A DNA stretch of 64,000 nucleotides from Tretioscincus oriximinensis (GCA_022410635.1 JAJVDF010000660.1:440269-504268); one strand, 5' to 3'. Positions 24,023 to 35,761 are shown, counted from the first letter of the stretch. Numbers and translations: made by a program. The notes: generated from the sequence alone by a model not told the origin.

Positions 24023-24383
24023 GTCAGTGCAATTCTTTTTAGGACTGGTGTGATGCAGGTTTTTACAGATCAATTATATAAAATTCTACATGTTTTGATT
24101 GTATGAGGCATTGGACTTCATGGGATGATGTGTTTGGATATTTGGCAATGACCTGAATACATGTTGGAAGAAGGTCAGCTGAGAGCGCAAAGACCTGACT
24201 TTCCTCCTGTGACTCCCTTCCTTCTTTGCTTCAGGAGCATATGCATAAAATAGTCAAAAATTTTGGTACACTTAAAAATACTGAATTATTACAGGCTTTT
24301 CTGTTTCCCATTTGTACAAGAAGCATTCAAAAATGGCTCTTGTCTTTCCTTTGGCATTGCAGAGTTCCTAAAACCTCCCAAAG

Positions 24384-24758
24384 ATGGCCTGCTGTGGAAA
24401 CTCCTGTTGTGATGGAGCTGGTGTTGGAGCTGGAGCTGGAGCCGGTGGCATGGTGATTGATAGAAGCAGTGGCTCTGTGGTTCATTACCAGGATACGCCC
24501 TGTTCCTTGATGAACCCAGGGCCACGCATGTGCTCCTCTGGTTGTGTTCAAGTATGTTGCCAATGNTGTTGTATCCCTGAATGCCCACCATGTGGAAGCT
24601 GGGGCAGTGGCAGTGGCAGCGGAAGAGGTGCCGGTACAAAGGTGGATATCGTGAAGGCACCTGCTGATGTCTTCTGGGCAGGTTCATATCTGGTCAAGAA
24701 TTGCTGTGAAGGAAAGGTGTGCACCTCCTGCTACGATCCATGCTGCGGACCGTGCTAA
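24384..24758 (+). CDS. corneous beta-protein, cysteine-rich (CBP2)
   Basis: The CDS encodes a 124-residue structural protein of cornifying epidermis. The layout matches CBP1: MACCGNSCC, a Gly-Ala(-Val) run at 11-22, the beta-core at about 23-52, a Cys cluster, a Gly-Ser linker, and the Cys-rich tail ending GPC. The expected role is polymerisation through the beta-core and disulphide cross-linking by about 21 cysteines (one position is under an N). The start is the first ATG after the acceptor at 24361-24362. Compared with CBP1 it differs only in the length and composition of the Gly-Ala run. The 3' UTR is also almost identical. The two genes lie head to head, about 9.8 kb between their TATA boxes. 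Confidence 0.92.
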   Translation: MACCGNSCCDGAGVGAGAGAGGMVIDRSSGSVVHYQDTPCSLMNPGPRMCSSGCVQVCCQXCCIPECPPCGSWGSGSGSGRGAGTKVDIVKAPADVFWAGSYLVKNCCEGKVCTSCYDPCCGPC

Positions 24759-24993
24759 GCTTCCAGGTCAAGAATGTCAAGAGCCCATGGGAGCTTAGCA
24801 AGATGGGGTTGAACCCACAAGGAACTATGTGCCCAGGGCTCTTGCCACATTGCTTGGGTCTTCATCTCTATACATCAATGTATGCTTTCTTTTTATCTTC
24901 CTAACTAGAAATAGAATGACTTCAAGTATCTCCTGATCAAAAGTCACAATCTTTTTCAACGTCAACTTGTTCACATCTTTTTCATTTTCTTTC

Positions 24994-24999
24994 AATAAA
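24994..24999 (+). terminator. CBP2 polyadenylation signal AATAAA
   Basis: AATAAA about 235 bases past the stop codon. Homology with CBP1 continues roughly 190 bases beyond it, to about 25190. Confidence 0.85.
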
Positions 25000-25384
25000 A
25001 ATCTTCAGTGCATCTCACTTACTGTTGTCATGTTTCTTTTGCCTATATGGGAAGCGATTCTGGGTTTCAAGTTGAAATAGCATCAAAGTGAATTCTAGAG
25101 ATTGTCATCTGACATGATAGTAATAGCCACAAGTGGTGAATTAGTGAGTATCCTGGACAGCTTTGGGGTTTCTCCCACAATAAAGGAATCATTGAAGTGT
25201 CAAAACTAGTCACTAAACCCTTCAACGATAACATGAATAAAGAAATTTTCCATGCAACAGGTATGGAAAAGTATGGGAGGAGGCTCTCCAGGCATGGAAC
25301 CTTCAACATTCTCTCAAATCCTCAGGCTTCTTAATCCCATCTGAGACAATGTCATGTGAAAAAACAACCTTATTAGTTATTGTT

Positions 25385-26232
25385 GGAAGGGCAAGGAACA
25401 GCTTTCTTTGACCGAGCAAGAAAAGGATCTTGGGGTGTTGGTGGACAATTCAATGAAAATGTCAACTCAGTGTGCAGCAGCAGCATAAAAGGCAAATTCC
25501 ATGTTGGTGATAATTAGGAAAGGAATCGAAAATAAGTTAGCAAATATTGCTTTGCCTCTTTATAAATCTGTGGTGAGGCCACATTTGGAATCCTGTGTTC
25601 AATTCTGGTCACCACATCTCAAGAGGGATATTGTGGAACTAGAGAAGGTGCAGAAAAGGGCAGCAAAAATGATCAAGGATCTAGAGCACGTCCCTTATGA
25701 AGTCAGGCTGCAACGTCTGGGCCTCTTCAGTCTCGAAAGGTGACATTTGAGGGGTGATCTGGGTGAAGTGTACAAAATCATGCATGGGATGGATAGGGTG
25801 AATAGAGAAAAAATGTTTTCTCTATCACACAACACTAGGACCAGAGGGCCCTCCTTAAAACTGTTGGGTAGAAAAGTGAAAACAGACAAAGGAAAGTATT
25901 TTTTCATCCAGAGGGTCATCGGCATGTGGAATTTACTTCCTGAAGAGGTGGTGGTAGCTAACAGCCTGGATAGCTTCAAGACAAGACTAGACAAGTTTAA
26001 GGACACCAAGGGTATAAATGGGTATTAGGATGGATGTCTGGATGTTGCCTCCGGGATGGAGCATCAGGCAGGACTCCTGAAGTGCCATTTGCAGGGAGTC
26101 ATGAACAGGAGCATATTTTGATTTCTTCTGTTCAGACTGTCCAGGTTCATCTGGGTAGACGTCTGTGTGACACAGAATGCTGGACTAGATTGACTGTGGC
26201 CCGTTCCATTATGGCTCTTCTTATGTTCTTAT
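25385..26232 (+). mobile_element. CR1-B LINE 3' end with ORF2 C-terminus
   Basis: It encodes the same C-terminal ORF2 region as 8143-8915 but reaches slightly further 5'. Two frames (25501-25743 and 25747-26028) are separated by a premature stop. The 3' UTR and TTCTTATG tail are present. Confidence 0.88.
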
Positions 26233-26374
26233 TCTGTGTGACCTGCCACCACCACCCACAATGTGATTGTGAATGATGTGACATTGAAATTCCCAGTAGC
26301 ACTGACAAGAACAGGGCAAGGAGGCATCTGAAACAGACTTGCAGACTAAACGTGAATCAGTGATGTGAAGCAGC

Positions 26375-26925
26375 TGTAAAAATGGCAAACATAATCCTGG
26401 GATGTATTAAGAGGAGCAATTTCAATCATGGGAAGTAACTATTACTCCGTACAAAACGTTGGTCGGACAACACTTGGAATACAGTGTTCAGTTCTGGAGA
26501 GGGGGGCAATTTCCAAAGGACATTGATTAAGTAGAGCAAGTTGAAAAGAGAATTACAATGATGGTGAGAAGTCTGAAAACTATGAAGTTCTAAGAGGAAT
26601 GGTTAAAGGATTGAAAGATGTTTATTCTGCAAAAGAGAAGATTGAGAGGAGATCTGCCACAGAGCAGAGGAATCAGCATTGTTCTCATTGGAACATGGAG
26701 GCAATAGAAACAATGGGATATAGCTGCAAGGAAATAGATATAGATTATATATATATAAAAAAACCTTTCTGACAGGAAGGGTGATAAACCAGTGGAACAG
26801 GTTGCCACAGGAGGTGGTGAGTTCTTCTTCGCTGGATGTCTTCAAACAGAGGAAGGACAAGGTTGGAACCCATGACCCTGGAGGTTCCTTCTAACTTTAT
26901 TATTCTATGATTTTATGATTATGTA
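26375..26925 (+). mobile_element. CR1-A LINE 3' end, degenerate
   Basis: Contains the recognisable decayed ORF2 end (LGCIKRS, RRLRGD-like) and the 3' UTR with CCTGGAGGTTCCTTCTAAC and a worn tail. A TATATATA stretch interrupts the coding part near 26745. Confidence 0.75.
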
Positions 26926-27639
26926 ATTGCCTCAGGTTCCTCCTCACCCCAAACTTGCCCACCAATGACAATTACAGTGGTGATTTGGGGCAGCATGGAT
27001 CTTCTATAGGCACCTCTGCCATTCCAAATAAAGCAGCGATAGAACAGCATGCACCAACCATAACCCAGGTGCCCTCCATCTCCCCAGGGCTGGTAAAGCA
27101 CCCAAATATGGAGGCCAATGCTGAAAGAAGCATAGAATTTGCCTTTATTAACTCATGGCATACTCGAAATCCAAATGGAACTGGAGGCAACAGAATAATA
27201 ATTCCTAGTTTTTTGTTCACATGATAACTGAACCCCTACAACATTGGCCACCAGCTGTGATTGATGTTACTCTAGGGGTGACTCCCGCTAAAGAGACAAA
27301 TTCCCAAATGAGGTATTTTCCTGTTCATCTTACTTTTCATACTCATGGATCCTTCTTTTCTCTGGTCATGCTACGTGGCTGGCTTCCTAAAAGACAATAG
27401 ACAGGCAAAACTAAAATGTGATCAAATATCTCCCAATAAATAGATATATGCTTTTATATGTGTCCACTTCTATAAGTATCTGAAAAGAGAACATCAGGCC
27501 AGGATGTATGGGGAGACCGTATAGTGCAACAGCATTCTGTAAATGTCAATTTTGGAGTGTTGAATTAATTTCCCAACCCATTTTATGATTTGTTATTTAT
27601 TTATTTATTTTTATGGAGTTCATCACAAATTTCAGAAGT
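26926..27639. other. no gene recognised
   Basis: An 89-codon plus frame (26955-27224) and its minus shadow have no recognisable domain. No CBP features are present. Confidence 0.4.
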
Positions 27640-28105
27640 TGTTCTTAAGATACTTGGAAGGAGGGTAAGAAGGATCTAGTTCAATGGTTGGTGGTCTTAA
27701 AGAACAGAAATGCCCAAAAAGGATGCAAAAAGATATTCTAAAATGACAGCTCTTAACAGTCCTTACAAGAAGGAAAAATGGGAAGAANCTAAAGAGACTG
27801 CAGTGGATGAACTAAGATCTTAATAATCTATTAAAACAGGGAGGATATAATGTTAATGAAATGGAAGAAGGGCAGTATGTAGCAACTGCAGGGCAAGTGT
27901 CAGAAAAGCTAAACCTAAATATGAATTGAGACTTGTACAGGAGGTCAAAGGCAATAATAAAGGGTTATGGGGATATGTCAAAAGCAGAAGAAAAGTCGAA
28001 GATATTATAAGATATTTGCAGAGAGAAAATGGTGAATTTATCAAAAATGATGCTGAGAAGGCTGAACTTTTGAACTTTTATTTTGCATCTATTTTTTTCT
28101 GAGCA
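27640..28105 (+). mobile_element. CR1 ORF2 internal fragment
   Basis: Broken frames read KGNNKGLWGYVKSRRKVED and RENGEFIKNDAEKAELLN. These are the linker between endonuclease and reverse transcriptase of CR1 ORF2. Several stops show that it is dead. Confidence 0.75.
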
Positions 28106-28814
28106 ATGAAATATGACAACAACTGATGTTCATCATCTTATTGAAGGAACATTTTTTATATATAAACTGAGGGACTGGAGGGAACTCTTAAATAATTTAA
28201 ATTAATTCAAGTCCCATTGCTTATATGTATGTGGGGCATAGGGGGAGGGAGAAACAAGAACCCTAAAGTTTTTCCCTTCTACAGTTCCCAAAAACCAGTT
28301 GAAAAACCTCATGCACATTCTTGGGTGCTTTCCTGTCCCTGGGTTAACTTCATACAAAAAAAGTATGAAAGACATTCTAAAAAACAGCATAAGATGTTTG
28401 CTCAGCAAAAATAAGTTTTTATATTGCCCAGAAATTACTAGGATGTCTCAGATATGCCCCCTCACCACTAGAAGGTAAGAGAACACCAGGACTTAGTTCT
28501 GAGCCTACAGTGAGAAATGGCTAAGGAAGGATATATTTGCATATGAGGTATGAATGCAACGAGATTAGGAATTTCTGGCAAATGATAATAGCGAGAATAA
28601 ATTTCAAAGAAATAGCTGTGTTAGTCTAATAGAAAGTAAAGCAAAGGGGCCAGCTACACTAGCATGTAGATGGCACGCTCCTATTCTTATAGCCAAGAAC
28701 GCGGCTCAGTGGGGACAGGACCGAAGTGTAATCCTTGCTACAGGCAGTGGCAATAGGGATGTGGAAAGTGACATCCTTGTATAGTTTCTGCTTAGACCAC
28801 ATCCCTTCAATATC
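28106..28814. other. no gene recognised
   Basis: Around 28604-28640 is a GAAATAGCTGTGTTAGTCT motif matching the 5' end of the Penelope-like repeat at 43.4 kb. It is followed at 28650-28760 by a piece resembling repeat R3. Otherwise unassigned. Confidence 0.4.
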
Positions 28815-29780
28815 TTATGTATTTAAATTTATTTATTTAGATTTCAACACCGCCCCATGCCCATAGGTCTCAGGACGATTAACAACAAAAATCCAAATTA
28901 ATATATTAAAACAGCCACATCTAAAAAATAGGAATGGGGCAGCAGGTCCATCATCCAAAGATCAGGCCAAAGAGGTATTTCTTTGAGCATTTTCTCAATA
29001 TACAGAGATGGTGATAGCTGTACCTCAAGGGGGAGAATGTTTTATAGGCTGCATGCACACGACGACTTAAAAGCCGATGTAAAGTTATATTCTGGAATAC
29101 AGCAATCGCGTGTCTGTGCACACCAAACCTGTATATTCTGTGACCAGTACCCCAGTTCCGTAATATCGCTCACTAATGTCGGGGCAGTGCAGACCGAGAA
29201 TGTTTGCACCAGCCACTAGAAACTATTGCTGTGTTCTCGCTTGTTTTAACCCCTCGCACCTAATTTGTGCAACCGCATTCACTCGGGAGAGGACTGGGGT
29301 TGGCCACGAGAGGATGGAGGTTCTCTGGAACGATGCCTGAATATCCCAGCCATAGTTTATTCCAGGGAAAATGGCGTTTATTGTGGGACGACTGCTGAAA
29401 AACGCTTAACCCATGTGCTGGATTCGTCCTCGTCTGGCTCCGATCGAGGTAGAAAAATGCTGTGCACATGCAGCCATAGTCTGGGGGCTGCCATTGAAAA
29501 GGCCCCATCCTAAGTTCCCACCTCCTTTGCCACTGAGGGAAATGGTACAGTCAGGAGGTCCTCCTCTGCAGATCTTAAGGCACAGATAGGTTGGTGAGGG
29601 GAGAAGGCCTTCCTTGATACATTAAGGCTTTATAGGTTATAATTAATACCTTGAATTGGGCTCGGTAGCAAACTAGCAGCCAGTGCAGCTCTTTCAAGTC
29701 TTGCATTGTGTGTATCAGCCAGTTGTTTTGGCCAACAGTCTAGATGCTGTATTCTACACCAGCTGCAGCTTCCGAAGCTT
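28815..29780 (-). mobile_element. L2-like LINE split by an insertion
   Basis: 28815-29046 holds the L2 tail and the last part of ORF2, and 29512-29780 continues the same L2 sequence upstream (AATTGGGCTCGGTAGC, CAGCTGCAGCTTCCGAAGC on the plus strand). The two parts align with the uninterrupted copy at 14608-15262. The middle is foreign. Confidence 0.75.
29047..29490. mobile_element. CpG-rich insertion inside L2, hAT-like
   Basis: About 440 bases with many CpG sites and no LINE similarity. The left end GGCTGCATGCACAC and right end GTGCACATGCAGCC are imperfect inverted repeats. Exact ends and TSD are unclear, so the superfamily is a guess. Confidence 0.5.
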
Positions 29781-29896
29781 TATTGACATTTTATGTTTTT
29801 GTGACTGTTGTGGATCAAAGCTGGAACCATTGAGTTAATAATAGATAAACACATAGAGATAAATAAATACATAGATAAGTAGGATGCGTGTAAGAT

Positions 29897-29902
29897 TTTA
29901 TT
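29897..29902 (-). terminator. CBP3 polyadenylation signal AATAAA
   Basis: AATAAA on the minus strand, about 270 bases past the CBP3 stop, in a 3' UTR alignable with those of CBP1 and CBP2 near the stop codon. Confidence 0.8.
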
Positions 29903-30172
29903 GAGAGAAAACCACAAAAATTAAACAAGCGACAAAGAGAAAGATGACAACAATGATGTCATTTGATGAGGTGACACATGTAGGCTTGGCTGGAACTATG
30001 CAAGGTAAAACAGGAGGGGAAAATAAATATATATGAAAGACATAAGTCACCACAGACTGAAAGCCCAATAACCCTAAGCACAGTGACAAGAGTCCTAAGT
30101 GCCCAGACCCTTGTGAACTCAACCCTACATCACTAAGCTCCTTTGGGCTCTTGACATTCTTGATCTGGAGGC

Positions 30173-30535
30173 TTAGCATGGTCCGCAGCATGGATCGTAG
30201 CAGGAGGTGCACACCTTTCCTTCACAGCAATTCTTGACCAGATATGAACCTGCCCAGAAGACATCAGCAGGTGCTTTAACAATATCAACCTTTGTGCCTG
30301 CTCCTCTTCCATAACCATTACCAATGCTGCTACATGGTGGGCATTCAGGGATACAACAGCATTGGCAACATACTTGAACACAACCAGAGGAGCACATGCG
30401 TGGCCCTGGGTTCATCAAGGAACAGGGTGTATCCTGGTAATGAACCACAGAGCCACTGCTTCTATCAATCACCATGCCACCGGCTCCAGCTCCAACTCCA
30501 GCTCCATCACAACAGGAGTTTCCACAACAGGCCAT
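30173..30535 (-). CDS. corneous beta-protein, cysteine-rich (CBP3)
   Basis: The CDS encodes a 120-residue member of the same subfamily, with no ambiguous bases and 21 cysteines (17.5 percent). Layout: MACCGNSCC (1-9), Gly-Ala-Val run (11-20), beta-core (21-50), Cys cluster (52-68), a linker of different sequence from CBP1/2 (SSIGNGYGRGAG, 69-80), then the conserved TKVDIVKAPADVFWAGSY segment and the Cys tail ending CCGPC. The chosen ATG follows the acceptor (exon 2 begins at 30556); a longer upstream frame would read through the splice site and is wrong. Expected role is a disulphide-rich filament component in corneous layers. It points toward CBP2, which runs in the opposite direction about 5.4 kb away. 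Confidence 0.92.
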   Translation of the reverse strand: MACCGNSCCDGAGVGAGAGGMVIDRSSGSVVHYQDTPCSLMNPGPRMCSSGCVQVCCQCCCIPECPPCSSIGNGYGRGAGTKVDIVKAPADVFWAGSYLVKNCCEGKVCTSCYDPCCGPC

Positions 30536-30556
30536 CTTTGGAAAGTTTAAGGAACT

Positions 30557-31255
30557 CTGCAATGCCAAAGAAAAGTCAGAAATCATTTCCTTAGGTGCGA
30601 ATATGCAAAAAAATCAGTTTTAGCATTGATTCAGCTTAGGCTATACATTCAATGATACAATATTTAAAGACCATGAAACAGATTATTTGCCNCACTGATT
30701 TATTTATTTATTTATTTATTTGTACTTGTATCCCACCCTATACCCAAACGTCTCAGGGCAGCCAACCATAGGTTGTTGCACATAGCTTTTGTTGCTTTCT
30801 CCACAAGAGACATCCTGTNNAGTAGGTGGGGCTGAGAGAGTTCAAAGANCTNTGACTNGCCCAAGGTCACCCAGCTGGCTTTCATAGTNGGGAATCGAAC
30901 CAGGAGACTACCAGGTACGAGTCCAATACTCAACCGCTACACCAAACTGGCTCGGAAAAAACTGATCAAAAATGTTTTTCAGAATAACTGAATTTATGCA
31001 ATTAGGGTTGAAATAGCGCCAAGGAATCATTTAGTTCAATAAATCAGTCAATAAAAAACAACAAAGATAAGCTTGGAAGGTTGTATTTTTGATATTTGAG
31101 GAAAAATGCATTACTGAATTATGAAATCTATAAAAGAGAGAGAGAATAGTGAGGCAAATTGAAAGAAAACAGACTAGAAGAGGACAGTCTATTAATCATA
31201 CAATTAAACTTTAGCTTCATATAAATGGAAAGAAGATAGGTTTGTTGATACTTAC
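30557..31255 (-). other. CBP3 5'UTR intron (699 bp)
   Basis: Donor GTAAGT at 31255-31250 and acceptor TTTCTTTGGCATTGCAG next to 30556. It is half the length of the CBP1/2 introns and contains one SINE1 in sense orientation. Confidence 0.8.
30697..30955 (-). mobile_element. SINE1 in CBP3 intron
   Basis: On the minus strand a tRNA-like head (near 30890-30955) leads through GACCTTGGGC and CTCTCTCAGC to a tail rich in AAATAAATA (TTTATTTA on plus, 30697-30720). Several Ns lie within it. Confidence 0.85.
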
Positions 31256-31303
31256 AGAAACTCACAAGTACTCAAATCTCTAACAGTAGATCAGGGTTGA
31301 TGG
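31256..31303 (-). other. CBP3 untranslated exon 1 (predicted)
   Basis: Lies between the TATA box and the GTAAGT donor, with the TSS estimated from TATA spacing. The end TGAGTTTCT precedes GTAAGT. Confidence 0.7.
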
Positions 31304-31320
31304 TTCTACCTTGGACTCCT

Positions 31321-31360
31321 TGCCCTTATATATGTGTCTCTCTGGTCTCATGCCTATGAT
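31321..31360 (-). promoter_or_regulatory. CBP3 core promoter with TATA box
   Basis: Minus-strand block containing GACCAGAGAGACACATATAT and AAGGGCA, aligned without gaps to the CBP1 and CBP2 promoters. TATA lies at 31326-31333. Confidence 0.8.
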
Positions 31361-31649
31361 CCATGGACTTGTGTCATGTCATAAAAGAGTTACATTTAGA
31401 CAAGTCTCATAAATGTTATGAGAAGGTTATTCATTTTAGTCATTGATTATTCAGAGCTCCACATAATTTAATGTAACAAGAAAAGGACAAGCTATGAAGA
31501 ATACGCTTAAAAATCTTTGAAAAATCTGAAAGGGAGTAACTTTGAATAATTCAAATTTAATACTCCTGGTTTTATTCGGATCAAATCATCTCAGTTTAAA
31601 TGATATTAAAACAAACCTTAAGTTGTATATCTGTAGGCATGGTTCCCCA

Positions 31650-31975
31650 GTTGTCTATAAATATCTGAAGGGCTATCACAGAGCAGAGGTATTAGTGTTG
31701 TTCTTATTGGCACATGAAAGGGCTAGAAACATTGGGATGAAACTGCAAGGGAGCAGATTTAGATTTGATATCAGAGAAAACATTCCAACAGTAAGGGTAA
31801 TAAACCAGTGAAACAGTTTGCCAAAGGAAATGGTGAGTTCGCTTTCNCTGGAAGTCTTCAAACAAAGGCTGGTCAGTCACCTGTCTGGGATGGTTTAATG
31901 AAACCTGCATTGAGCAGGAGGTTGAACATGATGGCCCTGGAGCTACCTTCCAACTCTATGATTCCATGATTCCAA
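31650..31975 (+). mobile_element. CR1-A LINE 3' end
   Basis: VYKYLKGYHRAEVLVLF and RNIGMKLQGSRFRFDIREN motifs in broken frames are followed by the 3' UTR and an ATTCCATGATT tail. Confidence 0.82.
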
Positions 31976-32309
31976 CTGCAAATCTATCTGATTATCTAAA
32001 TCTATTCTAATATGGTCTAAGGTCCACTTATACCACTGAAATTACTTTGGCTATCCCAATGATGACATTGTCCAAGTAGAAATGTGAATTGAGTGATCAT
32101 CTTATTAGTTCTTTTGGTCTCTCAGTAGGTTTTTATACAATTGAATTTGTTCTGGAAGTTCTATGGATTTATAGAGTTTGAAATTTAGAGTTTCTATATT
32201 ATGATGTTTTTGATCCTGTCTCTTGGGAAACTCTTGCTTGGTACCTTAGAAACCCAAAAATTTATCAACCTGGAAGGTGTATCTCCTATTAGCAACTGTA
32301 ATAGGTCAT

Positions 32310-32770
32310 CAGGATCTTTGGGGTAAGGCACCATCAGTATACAATTAATGTGCATCTTTATGCCACTTGAATCAGGAGAGGTAGTTGACGTGCTTGGACA
32401 CAGAATGGACTGGATAAGATTAATAATTTAAAATTAAGATTGTCAAGATGTAAGTGCTTTGTGACAATAATAATAACTGAGGGAAGCATCGCATTTGTGA
32501 CACTCTAGGGCTCTGCTCACAAGGCCAGATGAAAGTCCAGTAGCATCAATTTCTAGTTATGAACTGATTTCTTCCAATCTCACCACAGTACCTGATAACT
32601 TTCAGATTGGACTGTTGTAATATATTCTATATGGAGCTGCTGTTGAATTTTTTTTTGGAGGTGTAGTAGGTACATAATTCAGCATCAAGACTTTTTAAAT
32701 GGTATCCCAGCTGGATCCACATCATGACACTCCTGAAATAACTGACAATTTATTATCAAGCCTAATTCAT
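32310..32770 (+). mobile_element. degenerate L2-like LINE fragments
   Basis: Short matches to L2 ORF2 DNA are seen: GAATCAGGAGAGG near 32370, and a decayed version of the LDYCNALY region at 32600-32640. They are in the same order as in 46180-47215. Heavily mutated. Confidence 0.5.
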
Positions 32771-32949
32771 GGTCTTAGCATTACTATAGAAAGTGCTGTA
32801 CAGCGAGGGCCCAAGGAATCTAGAGGAATTCCTACTTCCATATATACATGCTGCCCATGTCTATATAGCTGTTAAGTTTGTATATATGCATGTGTTTCTT
32901 TCTTAATGTCAGCTCCAGGCTGTGAAATAGCCTTCTCCCATTGTATTTA

Positions 32950-33185
32950 GAACATAAGAGGACCCATGCTGAATCGGCTAGAACCCATCCAGTCCAGCCT
33001 TCTGTCCCACACAGAGGCCTACCAATTGCACCTGGACAGTCTGGAACTGAAGAAGGCAAAATATTCACCTGTTCCCGGTGCCCTGCAAAAGGCATTTCAG
33101 GAATCCTGCCTGTTGCTCCGTCTCAGAGGCAGCATCAAGAAATCCTAGTAACTGTTTATACCCTTGGTGTCCATGAACCTGTCTA
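32950..33185 (-). mobile_element. CR1-B LINE 3' UTR fragment
   Basis: Reversed family 3' UTR beginning AGAACATAAGAGGACCCATG and ending at the ACCCTTGGTGTCCATGAACC region. Confidence 0.8.
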
Positions 33186-33544
33186 AAGATGTCTGTTGAC
33201 ATATTGTAAGCCTCAAGTGACCTCTTCTGTAAACAGTTCCAAGTGACAATTCTCCCAAACATACTTGATTGTAAACTGCTGGCAGTCACTGTCTTGTCCA
33301 ACTTTCACTATCCAAAATCAAAAGAACATTTTCCTTTAGGAACAAATACATTTTCAAGCCCAGAACCTGTTGTGAAAAAGAAAATTCAATAACAAAAAAT
33401 AGATAACATACTGTAATNCATTAATATGATTATCCTGCACTGCCAAAACACGCATGAGAAGCTCAGATTGTGTAACCTGCACAGATCAGTAATAACCTTC
33501 CTAATATATATATNTTTTCCTTCTGATACATGAAATCTAATGTG

Positions 33545-34040
33545 ATTCAGTGGCCAAGTACTGGGGAAGGTATTGGAAAGAGTGGTTATCATGCAGTTGC
33601 GAATGTTGTTGGACTTTGTAGACCCATTTCAGTATGGATTAGTAGACAAAATAATATGTGGCATCACTGATGGTTGACCTTTGAGAAAGAATGATAAAGA
33701 GAAAGAGCCTAAGTCTGCTGATCTCCTTTGATCTTTCAATGACCTTCAGTTCCATTGATTCACAGCATCCGTTCATAACACCTGCAAGGACTAGGCCATA
33801 AAGCGATATCTGAAGCCATTGAAGGTGGTCATCAGAAGGTTCTCTTTTGTGTGTGAAGGTCATTAGTATGAATGATAGCTCAATTTGTCATGACATCTCA
33901 ATGAAGAGAGGCGTTGAATGTCTCAAACCACTTCCTGAATGCAACGATAATTTGGATGGGAGACAATAAAGTGACACTGAATCCTGATAAGATGAAAACA
34001 TTGTGAATAAGCATCCTTATCCTCCATCATCTCTAATTAA
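33545..34040 (+). mobile_element. degenerate L2 reverse-transcriptase fragment
   Basis: A worn L2 ORF2 segment: near 33960-34005 the DNA corresponds to the KLNPDKTEV-type region, and 33720-33790 to a decayed palm region. Stops occur throughout. Confidence 0.45.
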
Positions 34041-34204
34041 TAGCATCTTCACATTAGACTCTCATAAACCTGTGAGTGATAGTCCTTTTCTAGTAAGTAA
34101 CATTCTCTTCAAAAAATTATTAGCTTCCAGAGCACCAGGTTCCTATTGAACATTAATTTTCAACATATCTTAAAACAGTATTTGCCATTAGGCATGATAG
34201 AATT

Positions 34205-34318
34205 GTGAGCCAAAGAACTGGCCCAAAGTCACCCATGGAGGAGTGGGGAATCATGGAAGAATGGGGAATCGAACTGGGAGACTCACAGGCGTGAGTCCAA
34301 CACACTCTAATTGGCTAT
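34205..34318 (-). mobile_element. SINE1 head fragment
   Basis: Reversed box B (GGGGAATCGAACTGGGAGAC) and adjacent SINE1 sequence with a small local duplication of ATGGAAGAATGGGGAATC-like bases. Confidence 0.7.
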
Positions 34319-35761
34319 TTCTTTATTACACATGACTAATTAATGTCCTAGTCCAATAATAATAATCTTTGCTTGGACAAATCCTAAAATAGCTCATCAA
34401 AATGGGTATGCTATTGCTGATTAGGGTGAATTCCATATTTAAGAGTTAGACTCATCATGTAATAGGTTTGGGTTCTAGGGTTAAACGAATGAGACATGAA
34501 CTATAAACAGGGATGCATAGTTTGTTTCCCTATAAGAAAGCAAGTCCTTGCTGTTAATAGCCATGTATGGCACATTTATAGACAGTTAATTGCCCCTACC
34601 CAACGAGAGTCTTCATGGGCTTCAAATATAAGTACCACATAACAGTCAGGGCGTAGGAAGGAAAGGAAAACTAGGACACATTCGATACCTCATGTTGACA
34701 TGGCATGAACCAGAGTCAAAAGGCATTCCTTGCTCTTTTGCTATGCCCACCCACAGGAATTTCAGTTATAGATCCATGAAACAATCTCACTTGGCCCATT
34801 AAGACTGAATGAACTTGAGTCAGAACTAATTTGGCATCNAGCAAGCCTAATGTGAGTCTGGCGCTTTGGACTGTGACCAATATCTGAACCAGAAAGCAGC
34901 AAGGAATTAAATTCTTCTTTTCCCCAATGGTCTGCATCTCCAATTAGTGACAGAATTGTAACTGATTGTCCACAGAATTTTGACTGTGGACAATCCGTCT
35001 AAAATTTATATTGACTTATGTAGGTTAGTTGATTGAATTGTCTGACAATGGCACTGATTTAAGTGGGAAATCAGTTAANGCAAAGGGGGGGAATCTATTC
35101 ACCTGCATTAGGTCGCCCCCAGTCTGCTTGAGAACTTCCCAAGGCACACAACAGAGCATGGGGCTATAGAAAAACAGGGGAAAAATGTTGAAATCTGTCA
35201 GCCCCATTGTCTATGCAGCTATGGATAACACTGTCAATATGTACAGTACTTGTGTTCCCTTAGACACTGAAACATAAAATGAAAAAAATATCTCCTGCAG
35301 AATGAAGGCAGGAGTGGTCAATATATAATGNCATACAGGAAAGTCAAGGAGGAAGGGTAAATTCCTAGCACCAAGTGGGTCCAAAACAAAGAAGACAAAT
35401 GGAGTGGAGGTCAGACAGGAAGGAATGGATTACAAGGGAAATCAAGGGAAATCAAGATTAGGGATATTGTCTATAGCTTAAAATCTTGCGCGTAACTAAC
35501 ATTACTAAAGGGATGAAAAGATGTTAACAATCGGAGTATGGAAACTTGGTATGAATATATATTAGAAAGAATAGCAATAGATTTCAGACATTAAAGAATC
35601 AACAGTACGGGCAATGAGATAAGAATACTTCACATGAAGCAAAAATGGGAACCTGTTAAAAATTATATAATGATGTTGGGTACGGATCAAGGGAAAAGAT
35701 TTAAAATTGATGTAATCTATAATATGTAGTTATATGATTCGCTTTTTCTCCTTATGTGTAA
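34319..35761. other. no gene recognised
   Basis: Frames at 34716-34943 and 35025-35207 have no recognisable domain. The last 250 bases before 35762 resemble an L1 3' UTR in composition, without proof. Confidence 0.4.

Larger units (their letters stand above)
22893..24362 (+). other. CBP2 5'UTR intron (1,470 bp)
   Basis: The GTAAGT donor and a TTGGCATTGCAG acceptor define it. It contains the segment duplicated at 18.3-19.0 kb, one SINE2 and a decayed SINE1. Its length is close to that of the CBP1 intron, although the contents differ. Confidence 0.8.

Noticed and set aside
30536..30586. Longer CBP3 start giving a 137-residue protein
   Set aside because: It reads through the splice acceptor at 30557-30558; CBP1 and CBP2 start at the MACC methionine.
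33945..33975. Second 5S rRNA-like motif (TTGGATGGGAGAC)
   Set aside because: Only about 13 bases match, and the flanks fit a decayed L2 reverse transcriptase, so it is coincidence.
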